A stretch of 64,000 nt of DNA from Acanthornis magna (GCA_036785705.1 JAWUZG010000332.1:4774001-4838000); one strand, 5' to 3'; shown: positions 20,690 to 32,390, counted from the first letter of the stretch. Notes: generated by a model from the letters alone, not told the origin. Numbers and translations are program-made.

Positions 20690-21350
20690 CTGGATAATTC
20701 CAATTAAAAGCGCGGATCGGGGAGGGCTGCGGGGCGCGGGCGGAGGAGGGAAGGCAGGAGCGCCACGGAGCGAGCGCCGAGGTTTGCGGGAGAAGCCGGA
20801 GCGAGGAGCGCTTTGATGGGCAGCTGCTTTGATCAGAGATCTGAATCCAGCCCTCACGTTTCCCCGTGTGAGCCCGCTGCCTAATTACCACATGGCAGGG
20901 CCGCTCCGAGCCCTCGGCACGTTGCTGGAATAGATTTCCCTGGTCCAGCCTGGAGAAGGACATCGATCCTGCCCACAGCCGCAGGCTCATGCTAAACATT
21001 GCGTCCTATCGATTTTTTCCTCCCCCCCCACCTTTTCCCTTTTCTTCCTTTTTTTTCTTTTTTAAATTTTTTTTAAATATAAGAATTTTCTTTATTTTCA
21101 TTAAATCATTAATCAGGGAGAAATCTACATTTTTATCATTTCTATGGCTGGAGAGGAAGAGAGGAAAGTTATATTGCCATAGAAACCGTTCCCTACCATT
21201 CTCAGCCTCCGAGCAGTCCCTCTTGTGCTGTCTCTTGTCAAAAGGCGTAATTGTTGCTCCTGATCTTCACTGCTCAATTAGCAGTGATGTCTCCCTTCAA
21301 GTTAATTGCTGGAGATGGGAGGAAGTAGGACAAATGTAACCTTTTAGATG
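20690..21350. promoter_or_regulatory. CpG patch followed by AT-rich candidate island 13
   Basis: A CpG-dense patch at 20708-20815 gives way to an AT-rich region. At 21012-21110 there is a C-then-T-rich tract (TTTAAATTTTTTTTAAATAT) followed by TTCATTAAATCATTAATCAGG, then AAAGGCGTAATTGTTGC near 21240 and AATTAGCAGTGATGTC near 21276. The length and complexity on the right side suggest a real conserved element; the left T tract is low complexity. Confidence 0.45.
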
Positions 21351-22480
21351 AAAAGATCTCTCCCCCCGCTCCTTCCCCGCCTTTCCTCGCTGGCAGGCAC
21401 TCGAGGGCCCCTCTGCAGCGAGCTGTGGTGGGGGAGCCCCCCTGGCCTGGGCATGTTCCATCCATCTCCTGCTCCCTTCTGGAGACCCCTCCCCATCTCC
21501 CTGATCTCGTTATCTGTGGCAGGACCCCCCTGTATCCGTCCTCCCTTCCCTCTGCCTCTTCCAGCTGCATCAGCACCAGCTCAGCCTCTCCCTTGTCACC
21601 TCCACACTGTTGGTGTCACCCACCCCAGCACCTCCCGAGCTGGGACAACCTTCCTGGGTTCTCTGGAACCTGGGTTTCTCCAGGGCTGGTTCAGCTCCCA
21701 TGGCATGGTTCCATGCTGCAGCAGAGATTGTTCTCCTGCAGCAACAGTGATGGGGTGGCCGTGGTCCAGGAGCAGGGGGACCCCTGCACGTGGCCAGGAC
21801 CAAAAATTGGTGACAAAACCGGGCAGAGGGTGGAGGTGGAAAAACAAGTGGGAGGCTTTCATCCTGCAGAAACAACCCCAGCAGCTCACAAACCTGTTTG
21901 ATGGGAGCAGGAGGAGGGCTCGGAAACACTGCCTGGACAGAGGGTTTGTCACCCTCAAGGGATGACAGATGAGCCAGACAATACATTAAGGAGAGGAGAA
22001 GTGTGGCAGCTGTCTGGACCTTGGCAGTCTGAAGAGGAGCCCTTCAGCACTGACTGGAGTGTCTGTAAGACACAAATCACCCAGGCCAGGCACGGTGTGC
22101 AAGGCACAGACCCATGTGGCACTGCCAAGCCTGCGGGCTGGCAGCGCTGGTGTGGGGACAGGCAGGGACAGGAGTGGGGACAAGACAGCCTGGTCAGACT
22201 GTGGCACAGGACCCCCTCCTCATGCCAGGTCATGAAACAAATGAGCCCTTGAAGCTCAGGATGGGGAGAAGGCAATGTGGATGGCTGGAGGATGGAGGGT
22301 GTGAGGGCATGCAAAGAGCTGTGTGGGCAGCCAGGAGCTGGGCACAAGGAAAGAGGGTGTCACCACCCATGGGTGACACTGGGGCACTCTGTCAACCCTG
22401 GAAGACCCCAAGAAGGCCCAGAGAAGATCCAACTAGCAGAGAGTGACACAAGGAGAGTTAATATTGCCTCCTGACAGCCA
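21351..22480. other. Single-copy DNA of unknown nature
   Basis: About 1.1 kb without a supportable gene. Two overlapping plus-strand frames of 205 and 158 codons have no domain, signal peptide or compositional support. Confidence 0.45.
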
Positions 22481-22682
22481 GAGAATCATAGAACTACAGA
22501 ATGGTTTGGGCTGGGAGGGACCTTAAAGCACATCCATTCCATCCCCTGCCATGGGCAGGGACACCTCCCACTAGCCCAGGTGGCTCCATGCCCTGTCCAG
22601 CCTGGCCTTGGACACTGCCAGGGATCCAGGGGCAGCCACAGCTTCTCTGGGCACCTGTGCCAGGGCCTGCCCACCCTCTGAG
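22481..22682 (-). mobile_element. CR1 LINE 3' fragment, minus orientation
   Basis: GAGAATCATAGAACTACAGA and GGGACCTTAAAGCAC open the copy. CCATGGGCAGGGACACC and the GGCACCTGTGCCAGGGCC block follow, and similarity stops abruptly at CCACCCTCTG. Complete 3' end, about 200 bp kept. Confidence 0.95.
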
Positions 22683-23085
22683 TATAGAAGATGTCCTCAG
22701 ACACCTCTCCTCGACATCTCCCCTGCAAGGACCCTGCTGCTCTCATCCAAGCACTTTTCTAGAGCAGCGCTGCTCCAAGTGCCGGATCCAGGCAGAACCA
22801 CTGCTTGAAACGCCCCAAGGATGCTCTGAGGAGCAGCCTGCAGCACTCCCACAAGGTCTGGAGCTGAGCTGAGATAGACCCACCTCCTTCAGCAGGCCCA
22901 GGGCAGCAGGAGGCCAAGCCAAAGCCGCTCAACACAACCAGCCCTTGTTAAAAGCCAGACCTTGCTGTCACTCAGCAAATCACTGAGAGGAGTCTGCTGA
23001 GAGGCACTGAGAGCTGTGTTCAACCCTGCTCTGCTCTTGGGGTTACACCAGCTCCAGGCTGCTGACTGTTTGGATAGATTTATTA
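22683..23085. other. Unidentified stretch between two CR1 copies
   Basis: About 400 bp that match no family I recognise, with several AGCAG/CTGCTC words. It could be single-copy or an unlabelled old LTR fragment. TGTT...AACA termini were looked for but not found convincingly. Confidence 0.35.
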
Positions 23086-23415
23086 CAGAATCATGGAATA
23101 TCTTGAGCTGGAAGGAACCCACAAGGATCACTGAGTCCAACTCCCAGCCCTGTGCAGACACCGCAGCAATCCCACCCTGTGCATCCCTGGCAGCTCTGTC
23201 CAAATGCTCCTGGAGCTCTGGCAGCCTCGGGGCCATGCCCATTCCCTGGGGAGCCTGGGCAGTGCCCAGCACATCTGGGGGAAGAACCTTTCCCTGCTGT
23301 CCAACCCAATCCTCCTGGCACAGCTCTGTCTGTTCCCTGGGTCCTGTCCCTGTCCCAGGCAGCAGAGATTGGAGCTGCTCCTGTGCTGCTCTCGGGGGGA
23401 ACTGCAGTTTTGGTT
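23086..23415 (-). mobile_element. CR1-like LINE fragment, second subfamily, minus orientation
   Basis: CAGAATCATGGAATATCTTG, then GAGCTGGAAGGAACCCACAA and GGATCACTGAGTCCAACTCC, is the terminus of a different avian CR1 subfamily from the CCATGGGCAGGG type. CCTGTGCATCCCTGGCAGC and AATGCTCCTGGAGCTCTGGC follow. The same subfamily recurs at 50420 (minus) and 59950 (plus). Confidence 0.85.
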
Positions 23416-24080
23416 GGGATTGAGGTGTGAGGGTGTGAAATCGTGAAGCAAGCATCACCTAGAGATGTTGGCAAGGGATGTGGACACCACTGCTCACACC
23501 TTGAGCAGGGACGGGAGCTGCTCTCCAGCCCTCAGAGCAACGATGCCCAGTGCTGGTGGCCTTGGCCTCTCTGGCTGACTGTCCCCTTTCACCCCTTTCT
23601 GCCCAGTCCAACAGTAATTCCTCACTTGCATTGCACAGAGTGGGACTGGGGGAGCCAATCTCCCAAATGCAGAGCTGGGTTACTCTCCTGGCTCTCATCA
23701 CTCGCTGGATTGCTGAGCAGATCCACCCTCAGCCCCTGCTCCAAGGCCATCTCCACCTTCCCAACCCAAGGCCATCATATCTCGGCTTGGGTGCTGCTCT
23801 CCTGAGCCAATCCTGCTCCAGTGTCACCTGTCCTGGCTCCTCCTGGCCCAAGGCCCATCCCATCATTGTGCATCAACCCCAGGGCCACCTCCCAAACACC
23901 GCCCTGGCCACGGCTGCACCTTCTCTAATGCTTGGGATGCTCCCTCTGTAATGCTGGGAAGCTCCAGAAGGCCTTTAAACCAGGAAAAAACCCACCAGGC
24001 GAGGTGACATTTTGGGGCTGAGCACATGGAGGAATCACTCGAGGACACTTCCCTGCTTGGATGAGCACTTCCCTGTCTCC
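23416..24080. other. Single-copy DNA
   Basis: No gene recognised. Confidence 0.45.
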
Positions 24081-24590
24081 GGAAGGTACGGAGGAGCAAT
24101 TGGCAGCCGGGGCTCCGCTCCCGCTTCCCTTCCACTGGATGCAAACAAGCCCTTAACATTTCAGCAAGTGGCTCCGCTTGTGGAGACACGCGGGGTGCCG
24201 AGAGCTCACTTCAGAGCACCTCGTGACTGCCGCCCTCCACGGGAAGGTCGGGAGGAGGCTGGCGGGATGAGAGCATCCCGAGGCTCCGGGCAGCTCCCTG
24301 CCGGCGGCGGAGGCGGCGGGGGACAAGGGTGCCCATGCCCTGCCCCCGGCCCCGCCGCCAGCCCCCGGCTCCACGGCTCCGGCTGCAATTAAAGCTCACC
24401 CTGAGCGTTGCATTAATGTCAGGTTTGCATCTCATTTCCCCAGCGCCAGGTAAGGAGGGGCCGGCAGGCTTGGAGAAGGATCACACGTGGCAGCTTTTAA
24501 TAGAAACCCGCCCGCCTGTCACTGGCGGCTCATCATTCCTCTTGAAACGGTTGCTAATTACCAACGAGCCGTGTTTGTGTTTCGGGTGTG
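24080..24590. promoter_or_regulatory. CpG-rich element plus candidate island 14
   Basis: A CpG-dense core (24180-24390, including GGCGGCGGAGGCGGCGG) is followed by GCAATTAAAGCTCACC near 24384, GCATTAATGTCAGG and GGTTGCTAATTACCAACG near 24549. AACCCGCCCGCC near 24506 is a GC-box/E2F-like word. Candidate promoter or enhancer; no exon identifiable. Confidence 0.45.
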
Positions 24591-25920
24591 ACGCTCCCCT
24601 CTGCAGCCCCGCTCCCCCGCCTCCTGCTCCGCACCCAGGCTGGCGGCAGCGCTCGGGGGGCTCCGGGGGAGGTGGGAGCTGCAGGGTGGGCTCCAGAGGG
24701 GCTGTAAGGACCTGGTTCCATCAGAGATGGACTCAGGGGTTGCTGGAAAATGGCTCCCTCCAGTTGCTCTCTCCTCCCTTCCCATTTTCCATGAAGGACA
24801 ATCCCTTTGGAACTGTCCTTAGAGTTAAACCTGACGAGTTAAGGCTTTGGGATCACTCCTGCCACCCCTTCCCATCCTGGTGATGCTCTGCTGGACCAGG
24901 ACACCCCTGTCACCAGCTCTGCCCCAGCTTCAGCCTGCCCCATGCCATTGTCCCATCGGAGCCTTGTCATGGGCTGTGCCCAAGCTCCTGGGGACACTGT
25001 GACTCGAGTGGTGGCACCACCAGCTGCTCTCCTCTCCCAGCTGCTTCCGAGGGATGTACCCCCTTTTTCTCCGTGGCTGGTGGGGCAGGGATGAGATGGG
25101 GACCTGCTGCAGGATGCTCCGTGGGGACCAAGAGAGCCAGTCCTCAGGGCTCTGACCCCATGGGACATCTCCTTCACAACTCACCCGTGTTTGGGATCCC
25201 TCCTGGGGCAGCAGGGGAGGCATTGGAGAGGGGAAAGCAGGGCTGGGAAATGGGCTGGAGCCTTGTTCCAGAGGTGTCCTAGGGTGGTGCAATGCTGAGC
25301 AGCCCCTGCCCCGCTGTGCCCCCCAGCACTGGGTCCCCCACGTTGTCCCACACCCTGGGGCTGCCCCAGGCCCCTCGTTGTGCCCAGTTTGATGTGGCAG
25401 TGAGTGCTGGAGCATCCCCACATTGCATTCCGGGGGGGAATATTTGCTGAGTCCCATTCCAACTGTTCCCAGTGCAGGGATACCCCACTGGGGACACCCC
25501 CAAAGGGGGAGATCCCTGTGAGGGCTCCTCCCGGTCTGTGCCAGCCCCGGCAGCTCCTGCCCCCCTGCCTGTTCCAGCTGTGTGCAGAGCCCAGGGGCTC
25601 TCCAGCGCCCTGGGGGCTCAGGAAGGCTCCTCCACCGCAGTGGAACCCATTCCCTCCTCCGGCAGGCACCAGGGATGGTGTTGGGGTAGGAGAAGGGCGG
25701 GAGCTGTATGGGAGACCCCCAGCATTACCCACCCACCTCCTGAATGCTGAGGCAGACACTGTTTTGATGGTTGGAGAGGGGCCAAGGCAGGTGCCTCGCT
25801 AGCTGGGGAGCCCACCCGGCACAGGGAGAGGCATCCCGAGGCACCCAGCTCCGGGGGGCTGGCCGGCTCCTGCTGCCACCCGGCTGAGTGACAGCTCCCA
25901 GCCCCCCAGCCCACCTCCCC
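24591..25920. other. Single-copy GC-rich DNA
   Basis: About 1.3 kb with no supportable gene and no recognisable repeat family. Confidence 0.5.
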
Positions 25921-26170
25921 CCTTGTCAATCCTCTGGGGAATTATTTATCCTGACAATAGCAATTGTCTGCACGGGCCCTTCCCCCTCTCCAGCACCTAC
26001 CCCAACAAAGGAAATCATCCTGATATGAAAGGGAAAATTAAATTACCCCAATAAAGACTTAGTGCTGCTTTAATGACATCACCAGACTCAGGCGCTAATT
26101 AGCTGAGTACAAAGGAAAGCTAAATGTGAAAACGTGAATTTCTGTTCCCTTTTCTCCTGTCGTACAGTCT
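25920..26170. promoter_or_regulatory. Candidate conserved island 15
   Basis: GAATTATTTATCCTGACAAT and AGCAATTGTCTGC near 25960, GAAAATTAAATTACCCC near 26031, GCTTTAATGACATCACC near 26068 (ATGACATCA is CRE/AP-1-like) and GCGCTAATTAGCTGAG near 26091, which contains the palindrome GCTAATTAGC. Among the richest homeodomain-core islands in the window. Confidence 0.5.
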
Positions 26171-27050
26171 CGGGAGTGGGAGTCTTGGCAGGCATGGCAG
26201 GAGGAGCTGCTCCCACCCGGCCGGGCGGCTGCTGCTGCGTGCCAGGCTCTGGCAGCCGGGCGCTGCCCCTGCCGAGGGGGAAGAGCTCCGGGAGGTTTTG
26301 GGAGATGGATCCAGCAGCTGGCGCCCGTCTGGATCCAGCCAGGGATCCCCGAGCTGCCCGTGCTTGAATCCTGCTCGGTGCCATCACTTTGTGCTGCAGT
26401 CTGTGCTTGTCTCGCCGAGTTCAGGCGCCCGCACGCCTCGAGAGGAGTACAGCTCACACCTCCGTGCACACACACCTCACACCACGCACAGCGCTCAGCC
26501 CCGTGCCCAAGGTCCCTGTCGCCTCGCTCTGGGCCAGCATCGGCCATGGGAGCGTGTCCTCAATCCGTCTGCATGACCCTGGCATCGTGACAGTGCCAGC
26601 ACCTCCCCGGGAGCTGTGCCACCCGACCCCCTCCCTGCAGCACACCCATTTCTGTTTGCTGCACCCAGGTTTGGCTGCCTCCCGTGCCATGTCCACCCCA
26701 TGGCTGCAGCCCCCTGGCCCGCGGGGTGACCCTCGGACCCGAAATCCTCCCGGCCATCCACTTACCAGAGCGGCTCCGCGTTTCCTTCCAGCCCCATGGG
26801 AGCGGTGACAGCGCCGAGCAGTGCGACAGCCCCGGGAGAGCCGGCAGCACCACGGAGCTGCTCAGCCGCGGGGTGCCAGCGTGGCGGGGACCCCCGGAGG
26901 GCCAGGGGACGGCTGGCCACGGGGAGGGACAGCAAACCCCCCACGAGTGGCGAGTCCTGGCCCTGGCGCTGCCCACTGGGACCAGAGTGTGCCTGCACCA
27001 GAGCGCTCCTGGGAAGAGGGAGTGAGCACTGGGGGAATTTTGCACCCACT
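26171..27050. other. Single-copy GC-rich DNA
   Basis: No gene recognised. Frames overlap on both strands and lack domain features. Confidence 0.5.
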
Positions 27051-27310
27051 GTTTCCCTCTATATTTGGGACTGTTTTTACCCCGTTAGAAGTGCTGCTAC
27101 ATCTAACCCCACCCGGGATAATTCCTGCCTCCGGTGGGGCTGTGGGAATGCGGAGAGAATTCCAGCAGAGGCTCCAGAGCCGCCCGCAGGTGCTGAGACA
27201 CCGAGTTGCTCCCGCTCCCGCCGGTCGCAGGAAAAGGGGGGCTGCTAATACATAAAGCTTCATTTTAACTAAAGCTTAAATGATCCCAAAATCCGGATAT
27301 TTCTGCCTTC
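27050..27310. promoter_or_regulatory. Candidate conserved island 16
   Basis: TATATTTGGGACTG near 27060 and, on the right side, AATACATAAAGCTTCATTTT followed by AACTAAAGCTTAAATGATCC, with AAGCTT twice within 25 bp. The middle is CpG-containing. Weak evidence. Confidence 0.35.
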
Positions 27311-27728
27311 ACCTTGAACCTCACCCCTGCCCCTCGGTCAATACCCACAGACCCTCCCCAGCGCACGGGGCCATCCCAGAATAATCGAGGGGGGCATGTA
27401 CTGGACTCTGCTCCTTGCGGGCTGTTCCCCCTCCCCTGCTCAGGCCGGGCTGGCAGCGCCATCGCTCTGCCCCAGTGCCACCAGTTGCTCCCAGCTGTCC
27501 CCCAGGGAGGCTGGCCCGGGGGCACGCCCTGGGCAGGCAGCTCTGCCTGCAGCCTCGCTGCCGGGTCCCCACGTGAGGTGGCAGCTCTGGGGACCAGCCA
27601 ACCCCCCCGGGACGTGAGGGGGTGCTGGTCACCTCCACCCCGCCCGCCTCGCCTCCCGCTGCTGGGGTTCATGCGGGAGGGATGGGTGCGAACGCCTCCG
27701 TGCCTCCTTAAAATGACATAGCTGGTCT

Positions 27729-27738
27729 CCATGGCAAC
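27729..27738 (+). promoter_or_regulatory. RFX X-box half-site CCATGGCAAC
   Basis: Exact CCATRGCAAC match preceded by TCT, next to a TTAAAATGACATAGC word. RFX use is possible but unproven. Confidence 0.3.
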
Positions 27739-28022
27739 TCTTCTCTGCCTTTCGCCTCAGACCAAGAGCATCATCTGCTCCATCATCCCTGCAGGCCAGG
27801 GCCCAGCACGCCTGCGAAAGGGCTGGTGGGATGCTCAGGCTGTGGCACCCCCGCCTGCCCCGCACCTCTGTCCTGCTGGCAGTGCCATCTCTCCCGGCTC
27901 TCTGGCCACGTTGGTGTCCGGCAGGAGGGGACACACTCGGCTGCAGCACCCTGGTCACCAGCTGCCTCCAACCTCCTGCAGCCTCCACCCCTTCCCACTG
28001 CTGCCAGTGCCGCGGGATGCCT

Positions 28023-28056
28023 GGCACAGCCATGGCACAGCCATGGCACAGCCACG
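28023..28056. repeat. 11-bp tandem triplet
   Basis: Three copies of GGCACAGCCAT. The word resembles units of the 22-bp array at 15736-15889, though the period differs. Confidence 0.9.
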
Positions 28057-28400
28057 GGGCAGCAGCAGGGCTGTGTCTGGCTGGAGCTGGGACTGCTGGT
28101 GGCCTGTCCCACCCCAAACACTTAAATCCACAGCAAAGCCCCTTGCTCCATGTCCACCTCCTCCTGCGGACAAGCTGGGCGAGCTGGGAGGACGGCGAGC
28201 AGCCCCACTGGAGCGGAGGGGCCGAGCCGCGATCCCAAGCTGCCCATCAAGCACTCAGCCCCCGCCGCGACAATGAGAGGCCAGGCCTGAGCCGCGGGGA
28301 AATTGCGGCACTCCAGCAAATCCCACCGCCCGCTGCCAGGCGCTGAGGGCCGGCCCCGGCCTCCGACATGGCATGTCCCCGGCTGTCCTTAAACCTGTCT

Positions 28401-29123
28401 AAGCCGCGGCGTGACGGCAGCCTGCAGGGAGCCGCCGGGCTGGCGGAGCTGGGGTGCCACGGATACCTCTCCAGCTCTGGGGAGGCAGGACCCTGGGGGC
28501 CCCCGGCAATGTGAGGGTGATTTTCCATGGGGATGCACAGGGGAGAAGGGAGAGGTGATCACACAGAGGTGGCACAAGGGACGGGCACACGTGTGGGGGG
28601 AACACAGGTCCTTGTGCCTGGGGGGACACGGCAGGATGGGTGGGTGTGGGGTGAACGCAGGGGTACTGGGCAGCTGGCACACAGGGATGGAGGAATGGAG
28701 AGCACGTGTATGTGTACTCAGTGATTAGTAGGGTGGCTCATGTCCCCTAATGCCACATTGTCCCCTCAGACACAGGGCCACCTCAGCCCTGCCTATGCCC
28801 TGCGGAGCCACAGCACTCCCAGGTTCCCAGGGAGCTCCCTTCTCCTCCTGGCTCCTTTGCCAGGTGCCTTTTCCTGATACCCACACAGCACTCCCTGTGC
28901 CGGCTCTTGTCCCGTTATTCCCTGTGCTGGATCCGCACACAGCCAGCCCTCCCTCAGCATCCCGGCGTGTGTCGCGGTGTGTGGGAGTGTTTATTTATAG
29001 GGCTGCTGCAGAGCCCGGCTGCTGCGTGGGGCCTGCAGCCCCCCACCCTCCTGGGCTCCCTTCCCTGCTTCCCAGCCCGGGCATGCATCAGCCACGATGC
29101 CCCAGTGCCCACCGGTGTGCCAG
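28401..29123. other. Single-copy GC-rich DNA
   Basis: No gene recognised. TTTATTTATAGGG near 28990 resembles a MEF2/TATA word. Confidence 0.45.
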
Positions 29124-29262
29124 TCACAGAATCCTGGAATCACAGGTGGGAAGGGACCTCAAAACTCATCTCATCCCACCCCCTGCCATGGGCAGGGACA
29201 CCTTCCACTAGACCAGATTGCTCCAAGCCCCATCCAGCCTGGCCTTGGACACTTCTGGAGAT
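29124..29262 (-). mobile_element. CR1 LINE 3' fragment, minus orientation
   Basis: CACAGAATCCTGGAATCACA and GGGAAGGGACCTCAAAAC open it, CCATGGGCAGGGACACC follows, and it ends after GGCCTTGGACACTTCTGGAG. About 140 bp. Confidence 0.93.
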
Positions 29263-30110
29263 CAGCTTGCAGGGGGAGTCTCTTACTGGGGCTGGGATGG
29301 CTCCAGTGCTTTCTCTCAGCAGCACCATCCTCATCCCTCCTCCTGTCCTTTTGCACCTTTCCAGCTGGCTCAGCCCAGCCAAGTGGGAATGTGTGTCCTG
29401 TGGTCTCCTGCAGCCCCTCCTCAGGCCTCACTAAGGTTTTTGGAGCACACCTGGTGCTCCCAACCTGTCCAGGCCACCTGTCCCTGATCCAGCAGGGAGC
29501 CTGCCTGTGCCCAGGGGCTCAGAGATGTGCTCCTGCCAAGTGCTGCATGCTTAACCAATGCTCTGGTGGCCTTTGGATTACAGGGAGACATTACAGGGGT
29601 CCTGAGGAGAGCGTGTGCTTTGGGGTCCTGTGGTGCAGCTGGATGGATATTGCCAGGGTGAGGGCACAGAGGGGGTGGTCCCCATGCCCTGGGGTGCCCC
29701 GTGGGGCACTGACAGCTCTCGAGCTGGTCAGAGGATAACTGGAGGCTCAGCAGATCCACGTGGCATCGAGGTCCCTCCTGCAATGGATGGGCCATGGGGG
29801 AGAGGGCAGGGCAGGGCAGGACCTGCCTTTACATGGAGCACCAAGACCCAGCTCCCAAAAGGACTTCGAAAGAGGCAAGAGGATGGGGTTGGGGCTGCGT
29901 GTGGGGTGGTACCCAGTGCCCTGCAGGACACAGGCTGCTGCAGGGGGCCGGTGGGGCTGGGACAACTCTGCCCTGATGCCAGAGCTCCCTGGCACAGGGG
30001 GTTGGGCTGCTGTGACAGCCCCTCATGTCCGAATGACAGCAGCCACCAGATCTCCGAGGGCACCGTGCCAGGGCCAGCACGTGGGGCAGGGTCTGGATGC
30101 CGCGGCCCAG
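29263..30110. other. Single-copy DNA
   Basis: No gene or family recognised. The GGCAGGGCAGGGCAGGAC near 29803 is a small local tandem. Confidence 0.45.
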
Positions 30111-30280
30111 CCCCGCCCTGGCTGGCCTCTCATTTGTTCTCATTAAAGGCTGGCAGGGTGGCTAATTAGGCGGCGTGAGTGCCAGCGCCCTGCTGACAGA
30201 CACCTGTGTAGACAGCCCTCCTCCTCGGCCCGCCTCGTAATTACCGTGCCGGCTGCTGCCGTGCCGCCCGGCAGGACCTG
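30110..30280. promoter_or_regulatory. Candidate conserved island 17
   Basis: CATTTGTTCTCATTAAAGGC near 30131, GGTGGCTAATTAGGCGGC near 30155 and CGTAATTACCGTGCC near 30236 in a CpG-rich context. Homeodomain cores next to CpGs; regulatory role inferred. Confidence 0.4.
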
Positions 30281-30599
30281 CTCAGCCGCGCCGGGACGTG
30301 GCACAGTGCCAGGCCCGGCTGGCACCGCATCCCCCCGGCACACAAACCCCGCCGCATCCTCGGGGGCATGGCCCTGCATCACATTCTGGCGGGTACCACC
30401 AGCACCCCAGCCACGTGTTGGCACCTCCGGGTGTCCGAGGCACGGGGCAGAGTCACCCCACTCACATTTTGTGTCCCCTTGTTCCCTCCGGGGTGGTGCC
30501 CTCGGTACCTCGGAGCCACGGATGGAGCGAGTCCTGCCCGTGCCCACCCGCGGGCACCCACCCGAGCAGCTGGTGGGCAGGGGCACGGTGAGGACAGGC
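30281..30599. other. Single-copy GC-rich DNA
   Basis: No gene recognised. Confidence 0.4.
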
Positions 30600-30765
30600 C
30601 GCCCATGCAGCCTCGTGAACTGTGTAGGGATAACGAGCCAGCGGCCGCTTTAATTAGATTAATTGGCTCCCATTCGACTCCAGAAGAGCTGTCAGGCTGC
30701 AAGTGTGTTCCTGCTGTACCTGGCTAATTACGGCACCGCGGCCGCCACTCGGCAGCGCTCACGGC
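30600..30765. promoter_or_regulatory. Candidate conserved island 18 with P3 homeodomain site and two NotI sites
   Basis: GCGGCCGC occurs at 30641-30648 and about 30738-30745. Between them lie TAATTAGATTAATTGG from 30651 (a P3 homeodomain site) and GGCTAATTACGGC near 30723. CpG-rich ends around homeodomain sites match many developmental enhancers. Inference. Confidence 0.5.
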
Positions 30766-31255
30766 CACCGAGAGCTGGCACTGGGCAAAGCTGTGCCAGG
30801 GAGGTGCTGCAGGGCAAGGAGGGGACTCGGGGAGCTCTGGCTGCCAAAATACATGGGAGAAGAGAATGGGGATGGTCAGGGGGTCCTAAGGATGCTGCAG
30901 GCCATGCAGAGCTGCAGGAGGGCAAGGGCTGTGAGGAGCTGGAGCACATGGATGGGGTTTGGGGAGCCCAGAGGATCAGGATCAGAGGTGGGGAAGGTGT
31001 TAGGGCAAGAGCCAGGGCATGGCATGTCCCAGGGGGAGGAGGGTGTCTGGAGCACCCAGGCCGGGGGGGGCAGCTGTGCCCAAGCCCTGGGAGCTGGCAG
31101 GGAGGGCTGCGCACTAGGATCAGTCTCGGTCCCCGCTGTCCATGACCTGAGAGAGAGGATGGCAGCAAGCGGGGGGTGGGCACCCTCGGGGCAGGGTCTT
31201 GCCCAGCCGTGCCAGGCACGGACACACGGAGCTCCTGCCTGGCACTGGAGCTGCT
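30766..31255. other. Single-copy GC-rich DNA
   Basis: No gene recognised. Confidence 0.45.
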
Positions 31256-31330
31256 CTGAGACATTGGCTATTTATAAAAGGCACCCATGAGAGGAGCAAG
31301 GAGGTGACAGCCTAAAAATAAGCGGCTGGG
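31256..31330. promoter_or_regulatory. TATA/MEF2-like patch
   Basis: GGCTATTTATAAAAGG near 31265 fits both MEF2 (CTATTTATAA) and a TATA box (TATAAAAG). No exon or initiator can be assigned downstream, so promoter identity is speculative. Confidence 0.3.
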
Positions 31331-32390
31331 CTGGGGTGATGAGGCACCACTTCCCCACAGAGCGGAGAGTGGGAGGCAGAGCTGGGGGATATCTTTATCC
31401 CTCTTATCCCCAGGCTGTCATTACAGTGCCCACTGCAGCCGGAGCTGCAGCCTTTGCCCACGCACTTGACCCGTGCTCCAGGGCATCTTGTTTTCCTGGA
31501 GGAACAGTCCAGCCTTTTGGGAGTGCAAACAGGCTGGGGAGCAGGGCAGGCTGCTCCAGAGGCAAATAATGGCCCAGATCCCTTTAAACGTCCCCAACAG
31601 ACACCCCACAGCCCCTCTGAGGATTAGGATTGTGGCACCCGGAGGATTTGCTCCCAAGGGTGAGACACCTGCACATAACAGAAGTGTTGGGAAGACACAC
31701 CTTCACGTACGAGTGGTCAGAGAACCGAGCTGATCCTTGGCACAGGGATGGGCTGGGCCCTGCATGCTCTGGGGACCCCCACACACTGCTTGCAGGTACA
31801 GGTGGGCGCTCCAGTCTGTGCCACCAGCACCAGACCCATCCTGGCATCCCTGGGGGATCCATGGGGGATTGTGAGTGTGGGTTCATCACACAGCTCAGCA
31901 CGGAGCTCCCACACCCCACTGCAGCTCGCCAGGATACTCTGAGCAGCTGCACGGACCCCAGACCCCACCTGACCCTATCAGATACCAACCTGCCAACCCC
32001 CTGACCACGGAGCAGGGCACCACACCTCCCTGAGAGCCAGTGCAGTGCCTGGGGACGCTGCCCGGCCTGTGAACCCTGACACCCGTCCTGGCCACGCACC
32101 TCCCTGAGCGATGCCACACAGCCCCCAGCACTGCGCCCCACACGAATGTCTGGCCGAGGTGACGGCACTGCCAGGCGACAGACGAGGGCAGCAGCCGGGA
32201 GAGGAGCGGGGAGGAGGCGAAGGCGGCCGGCTGCATCCTCAGGTGTGCGTAGGACACATTCAGCGGGGAGCTCGTTAGCCGAGGCATCAGCAGCCCTTGC
32301 AAAGAGCTGACGCGGCTGCAGCACACACATCCCGGGGGCTCCCAGGGGATGCTGCGCTTCCATTCGTGCCGCACACGAGGCCCCCGGAAC
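31331..32390. other. Single-copy DNA, no gene seen
   Basis: About 1 kb. Frames of 259 codons (minus) and shorter ones (plus) overlap. No domain seen. Confidence 0.45.

Larger units (their letters stand above)
27311..28400. other. Single-copy GC-rich DNA, no gene seen
   Basis: No supportable gene. Two small sites inside are listed separately (an X-box-like site and an 11-bp triplet repeat). CpG-rich around 28185-28350. Confidence 0.5.

Noticed and set aside
19470..20816. Cys-Ala-Val-Pro and His-Gly-Thr-Ala repeat proteins on both strands
   Set aside because: Artefact of the stop-free 15-bp array; five or six frames are open at once.
31256..31330. TATA-box promoter of a gene to the right
   Set aside because: No exon, start context or coding frame follows, so only a low-confidence patch was annotated.
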